Below are positions 24,198-33,250 of a DNA stretch of 37,815 nucleotides, one piece after another (position 1 is the first letter of the stretch; each line of letters begins with the position of its first letter). The translations under genes and the position numbers were made by a program. The DNA lies in contig JAEZRV010000081.1 of assembly GCA_023444055.1 (NCBI GenBank), positions 1 to 37,815 on the forward strand, written 5' to 3'. The DNA comes from Bacillota bacterium. GTDB lineage: Bacteria; Bacillota; Clostridia; Acetivibrionales; DSM-1351. Under the pieces are notes generated by a model. The model had not been told where the DNA came from. It did no database searches and saw nothing but the letters and a program-made list of their open reading frames with translations.

Positions 24198-26117
24198 ATG
24201 AATAAATCAGAAGTATTAGGTAGATGGACAAGGGAAAAGTCCGAGGAACTATATGGTATTAAAAATTGGGGAAACGGCTATTTTTCAATTTCCGATAATG
24301 GTGAGGTACTAGTTAACCCATACAAAGATAATGAATCGGCTGCAATCAGCCTTATGGATATAATTTCGGGTGTTTGTGAACGTGGGCTTGATATGCCTGT
24401 GTTATTGCGCTTTGAAAATTTACTAGATTCACAGATATCTCTTCTAAATGAATCCTTTAGAGATGCTATGAATAAACTAAATTATAAAGGTGCCTATCGT
24501 GGTGTTTATCCAATCAAGGTTAATCAGCAACAGCAAGTTGTTGAAGAGGTGACTAAATTTGGTCAGCGTTATCATCATGGCTTAGAAGTAGGCAGTAAAG
24601 CAGAGTTGGTTGCTGCACTGTCTTTAATGAAGGATAAGGAAGCTTGTCTTATTTGTAATGGATACAAGGATGAGGAATTTATAGATTTAGGCCTTTATTC
24701 AGTTAAAATGGGATTTAAGTGTTTCTTTGTTATTGAGACGCCTAGTGAAGTTGGTATTGTACTAGAAAGATCAAGAAAGCTAGGAGTTAAGCCAAATATA
24801 GGACTTCGTATTAAGCTTTCTGCAAAAGCTGGTGGTCACTGGACTGAGTCAGGTGGAGACCGCAGTATTTTTGGTTTGAATATGTCTCAAGTTATAACTG
24901 TTGTAGATACATTGAAAAAAGAAAACATGCTGGATTGCCTCAAACTGCTTCATTACCATTTGGGTTCACAGATACCAAACATCAGAGATATACGTTCAGC
25001 TGTATTGGAAGCAACTCGTGTATATGCAGAATTGGTTAAGGAAGGCGCACCTATGGGATATTTGGACTTAGGTGGTGGATTGGCTGTTGATTATGATGGT
25101 TCAAATACAAATTATGTAAACAGCCGTAATTATACTGTTGAAGAATATTGCACTGATATAGTTGAGGCTGTAATGACTACTCTTGACTCTAGTAATGTTT
25201 CACATCCAATTATTGTTACAGAGTCTGGACGTACAACTGTAGCTTATTATTCAGTATTGCTGTTTAATGTTTTAGACGTGGAAGGGTTTGAGGAACACAG
25301 TTTGCCTGATAAGCTTGAAGAAAGTACTTCGGAGCAGATTAAAAATCTATTTGATGTTAATAAAAATATTACGCAGAAGAACATTCAAGAGTGCTATAAC
25401 GATGCGCTTTACTATCGTGATGAAATTCGAGATATGTTTAAACATGGTGCGATAAGTTTACGTGAACGAGCATTTTCAGAAAAAATCTTCTGGAATACAA
25501 TTAATCAGATTACGAAGGAGAAACGGAAACTTAAAAATTATCCTCCTGATTTAGAAGACATTGAAAGTGCAATTGCTGACATATATTATTGTAATTTTTC
25601 TGTATTTCAGTCTATACCAGACAGTTGGGCTATAGACCAGCTGTTTCCAATAATGCCAGTGCATCGACTTTTGGAATTACCGAAGAGAAATGCTGTTATT
25701 GCTGATATTACTTGTGATTGTGATGGAAAGATTGATCACTTCATAGACCTCCATGATGTTAGAACAACTTTGCCGCTTCATGAAATGAAAAATGGCGATG
25801 ACTACTATCTTGGAATATTTATAGTTGGTGCTTATCAGGAAACTCTAGGTGATCTACACAATCTATTCGGGGATACTAATGTAGTTAGTGTAAGAATAAA
25901 TGATGATGGAAGCTATGACCTTGTAAAAGAGATACATGGAGATAGTGTTGAAGACGTTCTTACTTATGTAGAATACGATCCAAAAGACATGATAGTGCAT
26001 TTTCGTGAAAAAGCAGAAAATGCTATACGAGAGGGTTTAATAAGTGCAAGTGATAGAAGAGTAATTATGAAAGCATATGAAAATGGCTTGCGTGGTTACA
26101 CTTATTATGAAAGATAA
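24198..26117 (+). CDS. speA: Biosynthetic arginine decarboxylase
   Basis: 639 residues, the normal length of PLP-dependent SpeA (group IV, alanine-racemase fold). GAYRGVYPIKVNQQQQVVEE carries the PLP Lys107; KANIGLRIKL-type and LHYHLGSQIPNIRD strands of the barrel follow, then GYLDLGGGLAVDYDG (phosphate-binding Gly-rich loop) and the C-terminal ADITCDCDGKIDHF with the Cys-Asp-active site pair. It converts arginine to agmatine, the first step towards putrescine. Agmatine deiminase and carbamoylputrescine amidase, or agmatinase, are not in the window. The carboxyspermidine genes lie 1.7 kb downstream. GAAAGGG precedes the ATG. Confidence 0.93.
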   Translation: MNKSEVLGRWTREKSEELYGIKNWGNGYFSISDNGEVLVNPYKDNESAAISLMDIISGVCERGLDMPVLLRFENLLDSQISLLNESFRDAMNKLNYKGAYRGVYPIKVNQQQQVVEEVTKFGQRYHHGLEVGSKAELVAALSLMKDKEACLICNGYKDEEFIDLGLYSVKMGFKCFFVIETPSEVGIVLERSRKLGVKPNIGLRIKLSAKAGGHWTESGGDRSIFGLNMSQVITVVDTLKKENMLDCLKLLHYHLGSQIPNIRDIRSAVLEATRVYAELVKEGAPMGYLDLGGGLAVDYDGSNTNYVNSRNYTVEEYCTDIVEAVMTTLDSSNVSHPIIVTESGRTTVAYYSVLLFNVLDVEGFEEHSLPDKLEESTSEQIKNLFDVNKNITQKNIQECYNDALYYRDEIRDMFKHGAISLRERAFSEKIFWNTINQITKEKRKLKNYPPDLEDIESAIADIYYCNFSVFQSIPDSWAIDQLFPIMPVHRLLELPKRNAVIADITCDCDGKIDHFIDLHDVRTTLPLHEMKNGDDYYLGIFIVGAYQETLGDLHNLFGDTNVVSVRINDDGSYDLVKEIHGDSVEDVLTYVEYDPKDMIVHFREKAENAIREGLISASDRRVIMKAYENGLRGYTYYER

Positions 26118-26258
26118 ATTATTATAGCAACAAAACATTGATAAGTTTGAACACCGTGGGTTTTTTATGTGGGAGTTGAGTGTTTATAAATAATTATCAT
26201 ATATTTGTTAAAATGGGTTATAGAGTTTTAGTGTGACTAGCAAGCATTATGTTAATTT

Positions 26259-26362
26259 AAAAAAGGGGCTTTTGCAATACATCTATTAATGATTATAGTT
26301 TAGGATAGGAAACCTAAGCACAAGTTATAATTATTAAGATGCATGTTGCGGGAGCCTCTTTT
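26259..26362. terminator. Long imperfect hairpin after speA
   Basis: The left arm AAAAAAGGGGCTTTTGCAA pairs with TTGCGGGAGCCTCTTTT on the right, with bulges; further in, CATCT and AATGATTATAG pair with TTATAATTATT and AGATG; the tip is TTAGG/CCTAA. The 104-nt structure ends in a T-rich tail. It resembles those at 5245 and 11153 in form but not in sequence. Upstream (26118-26258) and downstream (26363-26493) only AT-rich DNA is seen. Confidence 0.6.
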
Positions 26363-26493
26363 GTTTATAGGAAAGCCTCAATGTTCTTATCACAGAAAAT
26401 ATAGAAAAAAAACTTTTTAAAATCATACCTTAAAAAATATCTAGGACACGAATAATATATCACAACAAAAAAACATATAAGGAGGTCAAAATT

Positions 26494-27483
26494 ATGAGGA
26501 AAATACAGAGAGGTTTAGCTTTTGCAATGGCTGCGTTGTTTGTTATATCATCATCAATAGTTGCTACAGCTACAAAAAATGACATTGACGATTCCAAAAG
26601 CCAAATTGTAAATGCAGATAATATGAAAAAAGGGTTTGATAAAAAAGGGAACAAAGAGAAACAGGTACAGGATAAAGCAAAAAAGGATGAAGCTAAAGAA
26701 CTAAATAAGTCTCAAAAAAAACAGTATGAGGCTGAGAAAGAAGTATTAGAAGATCAAAAAGATCAATTAGAAGCGCAAAAGGCAGACCTTGAAAAACAGC
26801 TTGAAGCAGCAGAGACTAGTGGAGATACAGAACTTGTAAATAAACTCAAAGCACAAATTCAGCAGATTAAGACTGACATGGATGCAATTAAGAAGCAGAT
26901 GAAAGACAAAAGAGTACAGATTAAAGCTGAAATTAAATCTACATATACAACTGAAGAGTTAGCCAATATCGATAGTGTTAGCAAGGAAATAAAGAAGAAA
27001 CACAAAGGTGTTGATGTTTTACCAGTTGAAAACTTAATGGTAAAAGGTAAGCATGTTAAATTTGATACACCACCAGTAATAAAGGATGGAAGAACACTTA
27101 TTCCTGTCAAAGCATTATCAGAAGCCTTTGGCGCAGAAGTTAAATGGGTTAGTGTAGAAAGAACAGTTATTATAACTAAAGGTGCCATAGAAATAGTTGT
27201 TAAATTAGATAGTAATAAGATTTTAGTAAATGGAGTTGAAAAAACAATTGATGTTCCTGCATGTTCTATTAATGCAAGAACAGTAGTGCCAATGAGATTT
27301 ATAGTTGAACAGTTGGGATTAAAAGTCAATTGGAATGGGGATACAAAGGATATAGAAATAGAGGACCCAGCTGACACAGGCACTACTCCACCAGTAACAA
27401 CAGGCTCTGCAATTACGGTTACTGAACCAACAACAACTGAAACAGCCCCTGCTGAGACGACTAGTTCATCAGGAAATAAATAA
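26494..27483 (+). CDS. Exported coiled-coil protein with copper-amine-oxidase-N-like domain
   Basis: 329 residues. Signal peptide: residues 1 to about 25 (RKIQRGLAFAMAALFVISSSIVATA). A Lys/Glu/Gln-rich coiled coil follows (about 35-155, KDQLEAQKADLEKQLEAAE and similar heptads), then a copper amine oxidase N-terminal-like (CuAO_N1) module (about 165-290) with two half repeats: PPVIKDGRTLIPVKALSEAFGAEVKW and ARTVVPMRFIVEQLGLKVNW. The tail is Thr/Pro-rich. CuAO_N-like domains in Clostridia are wall or matrix modules and do not imply amine oxidase activity; no catalytic oxidase domain is present. AAGGAGG precedes the ATG. It stands between speA and the carboxyspermidine genes with terminators on both sides, so it is its own unit. 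Confidence 0.82.
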   Translation: MRKIQRGLAFAMAALFVISSSIVATATKNDIDDSKSQIVNADNMKKGFDKKGNKEKQVQDKAKKDEAKELNKSQKKQYEAEKEVLEDQKDQLEAQKADLEKQLEAAETSGDTELVNKLKAQIQQIKTDMDAIKKQMKDKRVQIKAEIKSTYTTEELANIDSVSKEIKKKHKGVDVLPVENLMVKGKHVKFDTPPVIKDGRTLIPVKALSEAFGAEVKWVSVERTVIITKGAIEIVVKLDSNKILVNGVEKTIDVPACSINARTVVPMRFIVEQLGLKVNWNGDTKDIEIEDPADTGTTPPVTTGSAITVTEPTTTETAPAETTSSSGNK

Positions 27484-27555
27484 TTTTAATAGAAGATATT
27501 GATAAAATTACAATCAATGTAGTATAATGTTATTTAATAGAAAATTATGTGATAT

Positions 27556-27607
27556 AAAAAAGGCTTTGTTAAAGAGAATTTCGGTTCCTTTTGCTAAAGT
27601 CTTTTTT
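27556..27607. terminator. Bidirectional-type terminator
   Basis: AAAAAAGGCTTTGTTAAAG pairs imperfectly with CTTTTGCTAAAGTCTTTTTT around a short loop. The remaining gap to 27850 is AT-rich without a gene. Confidence 0.6.
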
Positions 27608-27850
27608 ATTATTCGGGAAATATTCTGGATTTTCGCTTAAAAGCAATAAATTCTGTTTTGTCCATTTGATAATATATCATATGTTGATTTTTAATACAGC
27701 ATTTTGTATAATCATTAAAGAATTGACTTTAGTCAGAGCTATGTTGCACGAAATATAAAAAATATTATTATTAAAATAAATAGGTGTATTTTTGATGTTA
27801 TAGTGCAAATTATTATCATAAAATTGTTTATAGGATTAGGAGATAATGAA

Positions 27851-29050
27851 ATGGGAAAAGCTTTAATTATTGGCGCTGGTGGCGTTGCTAATGTAGTTAT
27901 TCATAAATGCTGTCAGAACCCAGATGTATTTGAGGAGATCTGCATAGCAAGTAGGACTCTATCAAAATGTGATGCTATAAAAGCAAAACTAGACGGCGGT
28001 AAAACTAAAATCCAAACAGCTCAGGTAGATGCCGATAACACGGAGATGCTTATTGAGTTAATTAAAAAATTTGAACCAGATATCGTAATTAATGTTGCGT
28101 TGCCATATCAGGATTTGACAATTATGGATGCTTGTCTTGCTACAGGTGTGCATTATCTTGACACTGCTAACTATGAGCCGCCTGATGTAGCTAAGTTTGA
28201 ATATAAATGGCAGTGGGCGTATAGAGAGAAATTTGAAAAGGCAGGTATAATAGGACTTTTAGGCAGTGGATTTGATCCTGGTGTTACTAGCGTTTTCTGT
28301 GCGTATGCTCAAAAACATTACTTTGATGAAATACATTATATTGATATTGTTGATGCAAATGCAGGTGACCACGGATACCCATTTGCAACAAACTTCAATC
28401 CAGAAATAAATATACGTGAAATAACTGCAAAAGGCAGCTACTGGGAAAATGGAGAATGGGTAGAAACTGAACCATTAGAACTTAAAAAGGTATATGATTT
28501 GCCTGAAATAGGTCAAAAAGACATATATCTTTTACACCATGAAGAAATTGAATCCTTAGCTCTCAACATAAAAGGAATTAAAAGAATAAGATTTTGGATG
28601 ACTTTTTCAGAAAAATATCTTACTCATTTAAGAGTGCTTGAAAATGTTGGTATGACATCTATTGAACCTATTGAGTTTGAAGGTCAGCAGATAATTCCAC
28701 TGCAATTTTTAAAGGCAGTGCTTCCAGATCCAGCCTCACTAGGGCCTAGAACAAAGGGAAAGACAAATATAGGCTGTATTATGCAGGGGATAAAGGATGG
28801 AAAGCCAAAAACATATTATGTTTACAATGTGTGCGTCCATGAGGAATGCTATGCGGAAGTTGGTTCACAAGCAATTTCATATACAACAGGTGTTCCAGCA
28901 ATGATTGGTGCAATGATGATATTAAAGGGTATTTGGAATAAGCCAGGAGTTCATAATATTGAAGAATTTGACCCAGATCCATTTATGGATGCTCTCAATA
29001 AATGTGGACTCCCTTGGAAGGAAAGCTTTTCACCAGATTTGTTAGATTAA
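27851..29050 (+). CDS. Carboxynorspermidine/carboxyspermidine dehydrogenase (saccharopine-dehydrogenase family)
   Basis: 399 residues. The Rossmann start KALIIGAGGVANVVIHKC binds NAD(P)H. YLDTANYEPPDVAKFEYKWQW and GIIGLLGSGFDPGVTSVFCAYA are the signature region of carboxynorspermidine dehydrogenase, and NAGDHGYPFATNFNPEINIRE and PKTYYVYNVCVHEECYAEVGSQAISYTTGVP close the domain. It condenses aspartate beta-semialdehyde with putrescine (or diaminopropane) and reduces the imine to carboxyspermidine. The start ATG at 27851 follows TAGGAGAT; earlier in-frame codons give an unlikely hydrophobic extension. The decarboxylase follows after a hairpin. Confidence 0.88.
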   Translation: MGKALIIGAGGVANVVIHKCCQNPDVFEEICIASRTLSKCDAIKAKLDGGKTKIQTAQVDADNTEMLIELIKKFEPDIVINVALPYQDLTIMDACLATGVHYLDTANYEPPDVAKFEYKWQWAYREKFEKAGIIGLLGSGFDPGVTSVFCAYAQKHYFDEIHYIDIVDANAGDHGYPFATNFNPEINIREITAKGSYWENGEWVETEPLELKKVYDLPEIGQKDIYLLHHEEIESLALNIKGIKRIRFWMTFSEKYLTHLRVLENVGMTSIEPIEFEGQQIIPLQFLKAVLPDPASLGPRTKGKTNIGCIMQGIKDGKPKTYYVYNVCVHEECYAEVGSQAISYTTGVPAMIGAMMILKGIWNKPGVHNIEEFDPDPFMDALNKCGLPWKESFSPDLLD

Positions 29051-29117
29051 TTTTTGTATCCTAAGTTGGGACATATTACGAAGTTTGGATAAAAAAATGT
29101 GGATGAAGTAGACAACT

Positions 29118-29146
29118 GGAGTACCTCTCAATAGAAGAGATACTCC
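29118..29146 (+). terminator. Stem-loop between the two carboxyspermidine genes
   Basis: GGAGTACCTCT (29118-29128) pairs with AGAGATACTCC (29136-29146) with one mismatch. The T tail is poor, so it may be a processing or partial-termination site. Confidence 0.5.
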
Positions 29147-29164
29147 ACATTGTATTTAACTATT

Positions 29165-29195
29165 ATTTATGCCCAAAGTGGGCGTGGAGGTTAAT
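29165..29195 (+). promoter_or_regulatory. Recurrent translation-leader motif, best copy (RBS of nspC)
   Basis: TTTATGCCCAAAGTGGGC then GTGGAGGTTAA. GCCC and GGGC form a perfect 4-bp stem around AAAGT, ending directly before GTGGAGG. It fixes the start at the TTG codon 29197. Confidence 0.65.
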
Positions 29196-29196
29196 A

Positions 29197-30333
29197 TTGA
29201 ATATAGATTTTAGTAACTTACCTACACCTTGTTATATTGTTGATGAAAGACTTCTCATAAAAAACCTTGAATTATTGAAATCTGTACAAGACAGGACAGG
29301 GTGCAGTATTCTTCTTGCTCAAAAGGGATTTTCAATGTACAGTGTTTATCCTTTAATAGGAAAATATCTTAAAGGTGTAACTTCAAGTTCTTTATTTGAG
29401 GCAAGACTTGGATATGAAGAAATGGGTAAAGAGGTTCATATATATGCACCGGCATATATTGAGGAAGAATTTGATGAGATCCTTAAATATAGTGATCACA
29501 TAGTATTTAATTCCTTTAATGAATGGGACAAGTATAAAGCTAGAGTAAAAAATGTCAAATCAAAAAAAATTGAATGTGGAATACGTATAAATCCTGAGTA
29601 CTCTGAAATTGAGACCCATTTGTATGATCCATGTTATAATTCTTCAAGATTGGGAGTAACGTTTTCAAATTTTAAAGAAGATAAACTCGACGGTATAGAC
29701 GGACTACATTTTCATACAATGTGTGAGCAAAATTCAGATACTCTTGAAAGAACAATAAAGGTTGTAGATGAAAAGTTTGGTGAGTACATTAAAAATATGA
29801 AATGGCTCAATTTTGGCGGGGGACATCATATCACAAGATCTGACTATGATATTGAAGCATTAGTGCGCTCAATCTCATATTTCCAGGACAAATATGGGGT
29901 AAAGGTTTACTTGGAACCAGGAGAGGCAATTGCTTTGAATACTGGATACCTTGTTACAAAGGTTTTGGATATAGTAGAAAATGGTATGAAAATTGCTATT
30001 TTAGATGCATCTGCAGCTTGTCATATGCCGGATGTATTGGAAATGCCTTACAGACCTAATATAATAGATGGTGGCAAGCCGGGTGAAAATGAATATACAT
30101 ATAGGCTCGGAAGCCATACTTGCCTTGCTGGGGATGTTATTGGAGACTATTCGTTTAATCAGCCTCTTAAGCCGGGAGATAAGCTTGTTTTCTGTGACAT
30201 GGCTCATTATACAATGGTTAAAAACAATACCTTTAATGGTATAAATCTACCAACAATTGCACTCTACACAGAAAAAGATGATATAAAAATAATTAAAAAA
30301 TTTGGATATGAGGATTTTAAAATTCGTCTATAG
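29197..30333 (+). CDS. nspC: Carboxynorspermidine/carboxyspermidine decarboxylase
   Basis: 378 residues from a TTG start, placed 6 nt after GGAGG. A PLP-dependent decarboxylase of the alanine-racemase fold: SNLPTPCYIVDE start, LLAQKGFS with the PLP Lys43, DGLHFHTMCEQNSDTLE, LNFGGGHHITRSDYD (Gly-rich phosphate loop), LEPGEAIALNTG, and CLAGDVIGDYSF with the active-site Cys-x(3)-Asp. It removes the carboxyl group of carboxyspermidine or carboxynorspermidine to give spermidine or norspermidine. With the preceding dehydrogenase and speA it completes an S-adenosylmethionine-independent route. Confidence 0.93.
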   Translation: MNIDFSNLPTPCYIVDERLLIKNLELLKSVQDRTGCSILLAQKGFSMYSVYPLIGKYLKGVTSSSLFEARLGYEEMGKEVHIYAPAYIEEEFDEILKYSDHIVFNSFNEWDKYKARVKNVKSKKIECGIRINPEYSEIETHLYDPCYNSSRLGVTFSNFKEDKLDGIDGLHFHTMCEQNSDTLERTIKVVDEKFGEYIKNMKWLNFGGGHHITRSDYDIEALVRSISYFQDKYGVKVYLEPGEAIALNTGYLVTKVLDIVENGMKIAILDASAACHMPDVLEMPYRPNIIDGGKPGENEYTYRLGSHTCLAGDVIGDYSFNQPLKPGDKLVFCDMAHYTMVKNNTFNGINLPTIALYTEKDDIKIIKKFGYEDFKIRL

Positions 30334-30361
30334 ATTTAAATAAATTATATTAACAATAATA

Positions 30362-30416
30362 AAGCCTTGAAGATATTTGAGATGTAAAAATATTTTCAAG
30401 GCTTGTATATTTTTGT
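30362..30416 (+). terminator. Intrinsic terminator after nspC
   Basis: AAGCCTTGAAGATATTT pairs with AAAATATTTTCAAGGCTT and is followed by a T-rich run. Confidence 0.85.
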
Positions 30417-30469
30417 TTAGAATATTTATAGTAATTATTGAATAAGGATATTCTAGTTAGTATTTTGAG

Positions 30470-30555
30470 TAGGAATATAATAAGAATCTAATAAGAATCT
30501 AATAAGAATCTAATAGGAATCTAATAGGAATCTAATAGGAATATAATAAGAATAT
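30470..30555. repeat. 11-bp tandem repeat array (7 copies plus a partial)
   Basis: Unit TARGAATCTAA, with outer copies reading TAGGAATATAA. Seven full units run from 30470 to 30546 without gaps and a partial one follows to 30555. The 11-bp period is close to one helical turn. The array lies 55 nt upstream of the -35 of the sugar ABC promoter. Confidence 0.9.
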
Positions 30556-30609
30556 CAGTATTTACAAATATATATTCCTATTTATAAAATGTAACAAAAT
30601 TATATGGAA

Positions 30610-30637
30610 TTGTAACTTTTCTAAATATAAATATAAA
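30610..30637 (+). promoter_or_regulatory. Promoter of the sugar ABC operon
   Basis: TTGTAA (30610-30615), a 16-nt spacer and TATAAA (30632-30637), 47 nt before the binding-protein start. Confidence 0.5.
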
Positions 30638-30642
30638 AAAAC

Positions 30643-30662
30643 TTATGTTATTCTAAACATAA
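30643..30662. promoter_or_regulatory. Palindrome at the transcription start, candidate operator
   Basis: TTATGTT and AACATAA with a 6-nt spacer overlap the predicted start region just downstream of the -10. The position suits a repressor. Confidence 0.45.
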
Positions 30663-30683
30663 TATATATAAGGAGGCATAAAA

Positions 30684-32024
30684 ATGAATAAAGTTATTAA
30701 AAAGTCACTTGCTGCAGCTTTGGCAGCTGCGATGACAATTACAATTGCAGGTTGCGGAAAGACAGCTGAACCAACAACTTCAACAGGAACAGCCGCTACT
30801 ACATCAACATCAACATCAACAACTACAGCATCAGGAGAGAAGGTTACTTTGAATTTGTGGCATATTCAGACTACAGATCCTATGCCAGGTATCATTGAGG
30901 ATAGCATGAAACGTTTTTCAGCTGATAACCCAAATTATGAAGTTGTAGTAACTCCAATGCAGAATGATGCTTTCAAAACTAAGTTGACAATTGCAATGAG
31001 TTCAAACTCAACACCAGATATTTTCCCACATTGGACTGGTGGTCCTATGAATCAATATGTTGATTCTAATAAAATAGCAGATTTAACAACTTTCATGAAT
31101 GAAAATGATTATAAGGGTCGTTTCATGGACGCTGCAATCAATCAAGTTACATATAAAGATAAGTTATGGGCTGTACCAGTTGAGAACACTTCAGTAGCTA
31201 TGGTGTTCTACAACAAAGAGCTATTTGCAAAATATAATCTCCAAGTTCCAAAAACAATCTCAGAGCTTGAGAAGGTTTGTGATACTTTAAAATCTAATGG
31301 TATTATTCCTTTCTCACTTGCTAATAAGACACAATGGACTGGTTCAATGTGGTATTGCTACCTTGTTGATCGTTTCGGTGGAGCAAGTGCATTTACAAAT
31401 GCAGCAAACCGTACAGGATCATTTGAAAATGAAGCATTTACACAGGCTGGAACAAAGTTGCAGGAATGGGTAAAGAAAGATTACTTTAATAAGGGCTTCA
31501 ATGGAACTGATGAAGACTCAGGACAATCACGTACACTTCTATACACAGATAAAGCTGCTATGACACTTATGGGTTCATGGTTCCTTTCAACTGTAGGTGG
31601 TGAAAATAAAGAGTTCTTAGAAAAGGTTGGCTCATTTGCATTCCCAGCTGCTGATGGCGGTAAAGGCGATCCTAACGCATGTCTAGGTACTGTTGGTGAC
31701 AACTTCTATTCAGTAGCAGCAAATTCTAAGGATGCAGCTGCTGCATTTAAAGCAATAACTTACATGATAGATGATACTGCTGCTAAAAAGCGTATCGAAG
31801 CGGGAAGAATACCACCTATCAAAGGTGTAACTGTTAGTGACCCACGTCTACAGGAAGTTTTAGCTGCAGTTGAAAAGGCTCCTTCAGTTCAATTATGGTA
31901 TGACCAATATCTATCACCTGAAATGGCTCAACTTCACAAGGATACATCACAAGCATTGTTCGGATTACAGAAGACTCCAGAAGAAGTAAATAAAGAAATG
32001 GAAACACTTGCAGCAAAGAAATAA
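30684..32024 (+). CDS. Carbohydrate ABC transporter substrate-binding lipoprotein
   Basis: 446 residues. Lipobox TIAGC (Cys24) and a Ser/Thr-rich linker to about residue 50 are followed by a family-1 solute-binding domain: VTLNLWHIQTTDPMPGIIED, TPDIFPHWTGGPMNQYVDS, YKDKLWAVPVENTSVAMVFYNKELF, WTGSMWYCYLVDRFGG and AAMTLMGSWFLSTV. Aromatic residues (Trp/Tyr) in these loops fit sugar stacking. It captures an oligosaccharide or sugar outside the membrane for the two permeases that follow. The sugar cannot be told; an ATPase (MsmX/UgpC type) is absent and is probably encoded elsewhere. AAGGAGG before the ATG. A hairpin after the stop fits higher expression than the permeases. Confidence 0.9.
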   Translation: MNKVIKKSLAAALAAAMTITIAGCGKTAEPTTSTGTAATTSTSTSTTTASGEKVTLNLWHIQTTDPMPGIIEDSMKRFSADNPNYEVVVTPMQNDAFKTKLTIAMSSNSTPDIFPHWTGGPMNQYVDSNKIADLTTFMNENDYKGRFMDAAINQVTYKDKLWAVPVENTSVAMVFYNKELFAKYNLQVPKTISELEKVCDTLKSNGIIPFSLANKTQWTGSMWYCYLVDRFGGASAFTNAANRTGSFENEAFTQAGTKLQEWVKKDYFNKGFNGTDEDSGQSRTLLYTDKAAMTLMGSWFLSTVGGENKEFLEKVGSFAFPAADGGKGDPNACLGTVGDNFYSVAANSKDAAAAFKAITYMIDDTAAKKRIEAGRIPPIKGVTVSDPRLQEVLAAVEKAPSVQLWYDQYLSPEMAQLHKDTSQALFGLQKTPEEVNKEMETLAAKK

Positions 32025-32057
32025 GATCATTATTTAAATAGTTTTGATTACCTCCAT

Positions 32058-32111
32058 ATAATTGGTTGGGTGCTTATGCGCGCATCATAAGTGTCCAATC
32101 AATTATTTTAT
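32058..32111 (+). terminator. Intra-operon stem-loop between binding protein and permeases
   Basis: ATAATTGGTTGG pairs with CCAATCAATTAT, and CTTATG inside pairs with CATAAG, then TTTTA follows. It is probably a leaky terminator or stabiliser giving more binding protein than permease. The rest of the 32025-32343 gap holds no gene. Confidence 0.65.
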
Positions 32112-32343
32112 CCTATTCCATATGCAGGATACGTTAAAATAAAACAGGTAGAAAAGCTGAATTATGGTCTATAGATACAATTTTAATATTTTAGGTAGCA
32201 AAATCTCTCAAGTAGGCAAATTGGAATATGAATTAGAAAATTTTTATTATGCTGGTAGCATGTTTTAGAATATATGACACTAGTACCTTGCATTTTGCTA
32301 AACAGAATATTTAAAAAATTTACGATATAGGAAGGGAAATAAA

Positions 32344-33246
32344 ATGAACGCTACACGCTCATTATCATACAATAAAAAAAGAAGTACTGCTATTGTAACG
32401 ACTGTGTTTCTCATTCCAGTATTCTTTTTTATTATGGTTTTTATTATATATCCTATAGCTGATTCATTTTGGTTAAGCCTTCATGAATGGAATGGTATCA
32501 GCTCTGATAGAAACTTTATTGGGTTAGAAAACTGGAAAGTACTACTTACTGACAGTGTTTTTTATAAGGCATTTTTTAATAACATTATTATTATGGTTCT
32601 TTCAATAGTAATTCAGCTGCCAATAGCTATGGCGATTGCATTTTTTTTAGATGTAGGAGGAAGAAAGCTGAATATACTTAAGATGGTATATTTCTTACCT
32701 ATGCTGATGTCATCTGTTGCTGTTGGATTCCTATTTAAGTATGCTTATGATCCTCAGTTTGGAATTATTAGTGCTATTGACACTGCTTTTGGTGGAGAAG
32801 GAATGGTTGACCTTCTGGGTAATACTACATATGCGATTTATGCAGTTATTGCGGTTATCTGCTGGCAGTTTATACCGTTCTATATGGTATATTTTTTAGC
32901 TGGTCTTAGTTCAATACCAGTTGAATTATATGAAGCTGCTATTATTGATGGAGCAACGAGAGGTCAATATTTTTGGAAAATTGCACTGCCTGCCATAAAA
33001 GGAACAATAAAAAGTGCAGCAGTATTATCATTGGTTGGTTCCTTAAAATATTTCGATTTGATTTATGTTATGACTCAAGGTGGACCAACTGGTGCCACAG
33101 AACTGATGGCTACATATATGTACAAAAATGCTTTTCAGACAATGAAAATGGGATATGGATCGACTGTAGCAGCTGCTATGTTTGTCATTATCACTACAAT
33201 CGCATTATTGACTCTTAAAGCTATAAACGGAAAAGAGGAGGCTTAA
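32344..33246 (+). CDS. ABC sugar transporter permease, MalF/UgpA type
   Basis: 300 residues, six predicted membrane helices. The EAA loop for ATPase docking reads VELYEAAIIDGATRGQYFWKIALPAIKGT (about residues 197-225), and the N-terminal half has YPIADSFWLSLHEWNG and GLENWKVLLTD, typical of MalF/LacF-like subunits. It pairs with the next gene to form the import channel. AGGAAGGG precedes the ATG. The next permease begins 4 nt after its stop, so the two are tightly coupled. Confidence 0.92.
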   Translation: MNATRSLSYNKKRSTAIVTTVFLIPVFFFIMVFIIYPIADSFWLSLHEWNGISSDRNFIGLENWKVLLTDSVFYKAFFNNIIIMVLSIVIQLPIAMAIAFFLDVGGRKLNILKMVYFLPMLMSSVAVGFLFKYAYDPQFGIISAIDTAFGGEGMVDLLGNTTYAIYAVIAVICWQFIPFYMVYFLAGLSSIPVELYEAAIIDGATRGQYFWKIALPAIKGTIKSAAVLSLVGSLKYFDLIYVMTQGGPTGATELMATYMYKNAFQTMKMGYGSTVAAAMFVIITTIALLTLKAINGKEEA

Positions 33247-33250
33247 TGAG

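Noticed and set aside
26859..27383. Minus-strand ORF of 174 codons opposite the CuAO_N gene
   Set aside because: No start signal and no recognisable domain; it mirrors the repetitive codon use of the real gene.
30470..30555. Regular repeats as a CRISPR array
   Set aside because: Units are 11 bp, directly adjacent and without spacers; there are no cas genes.
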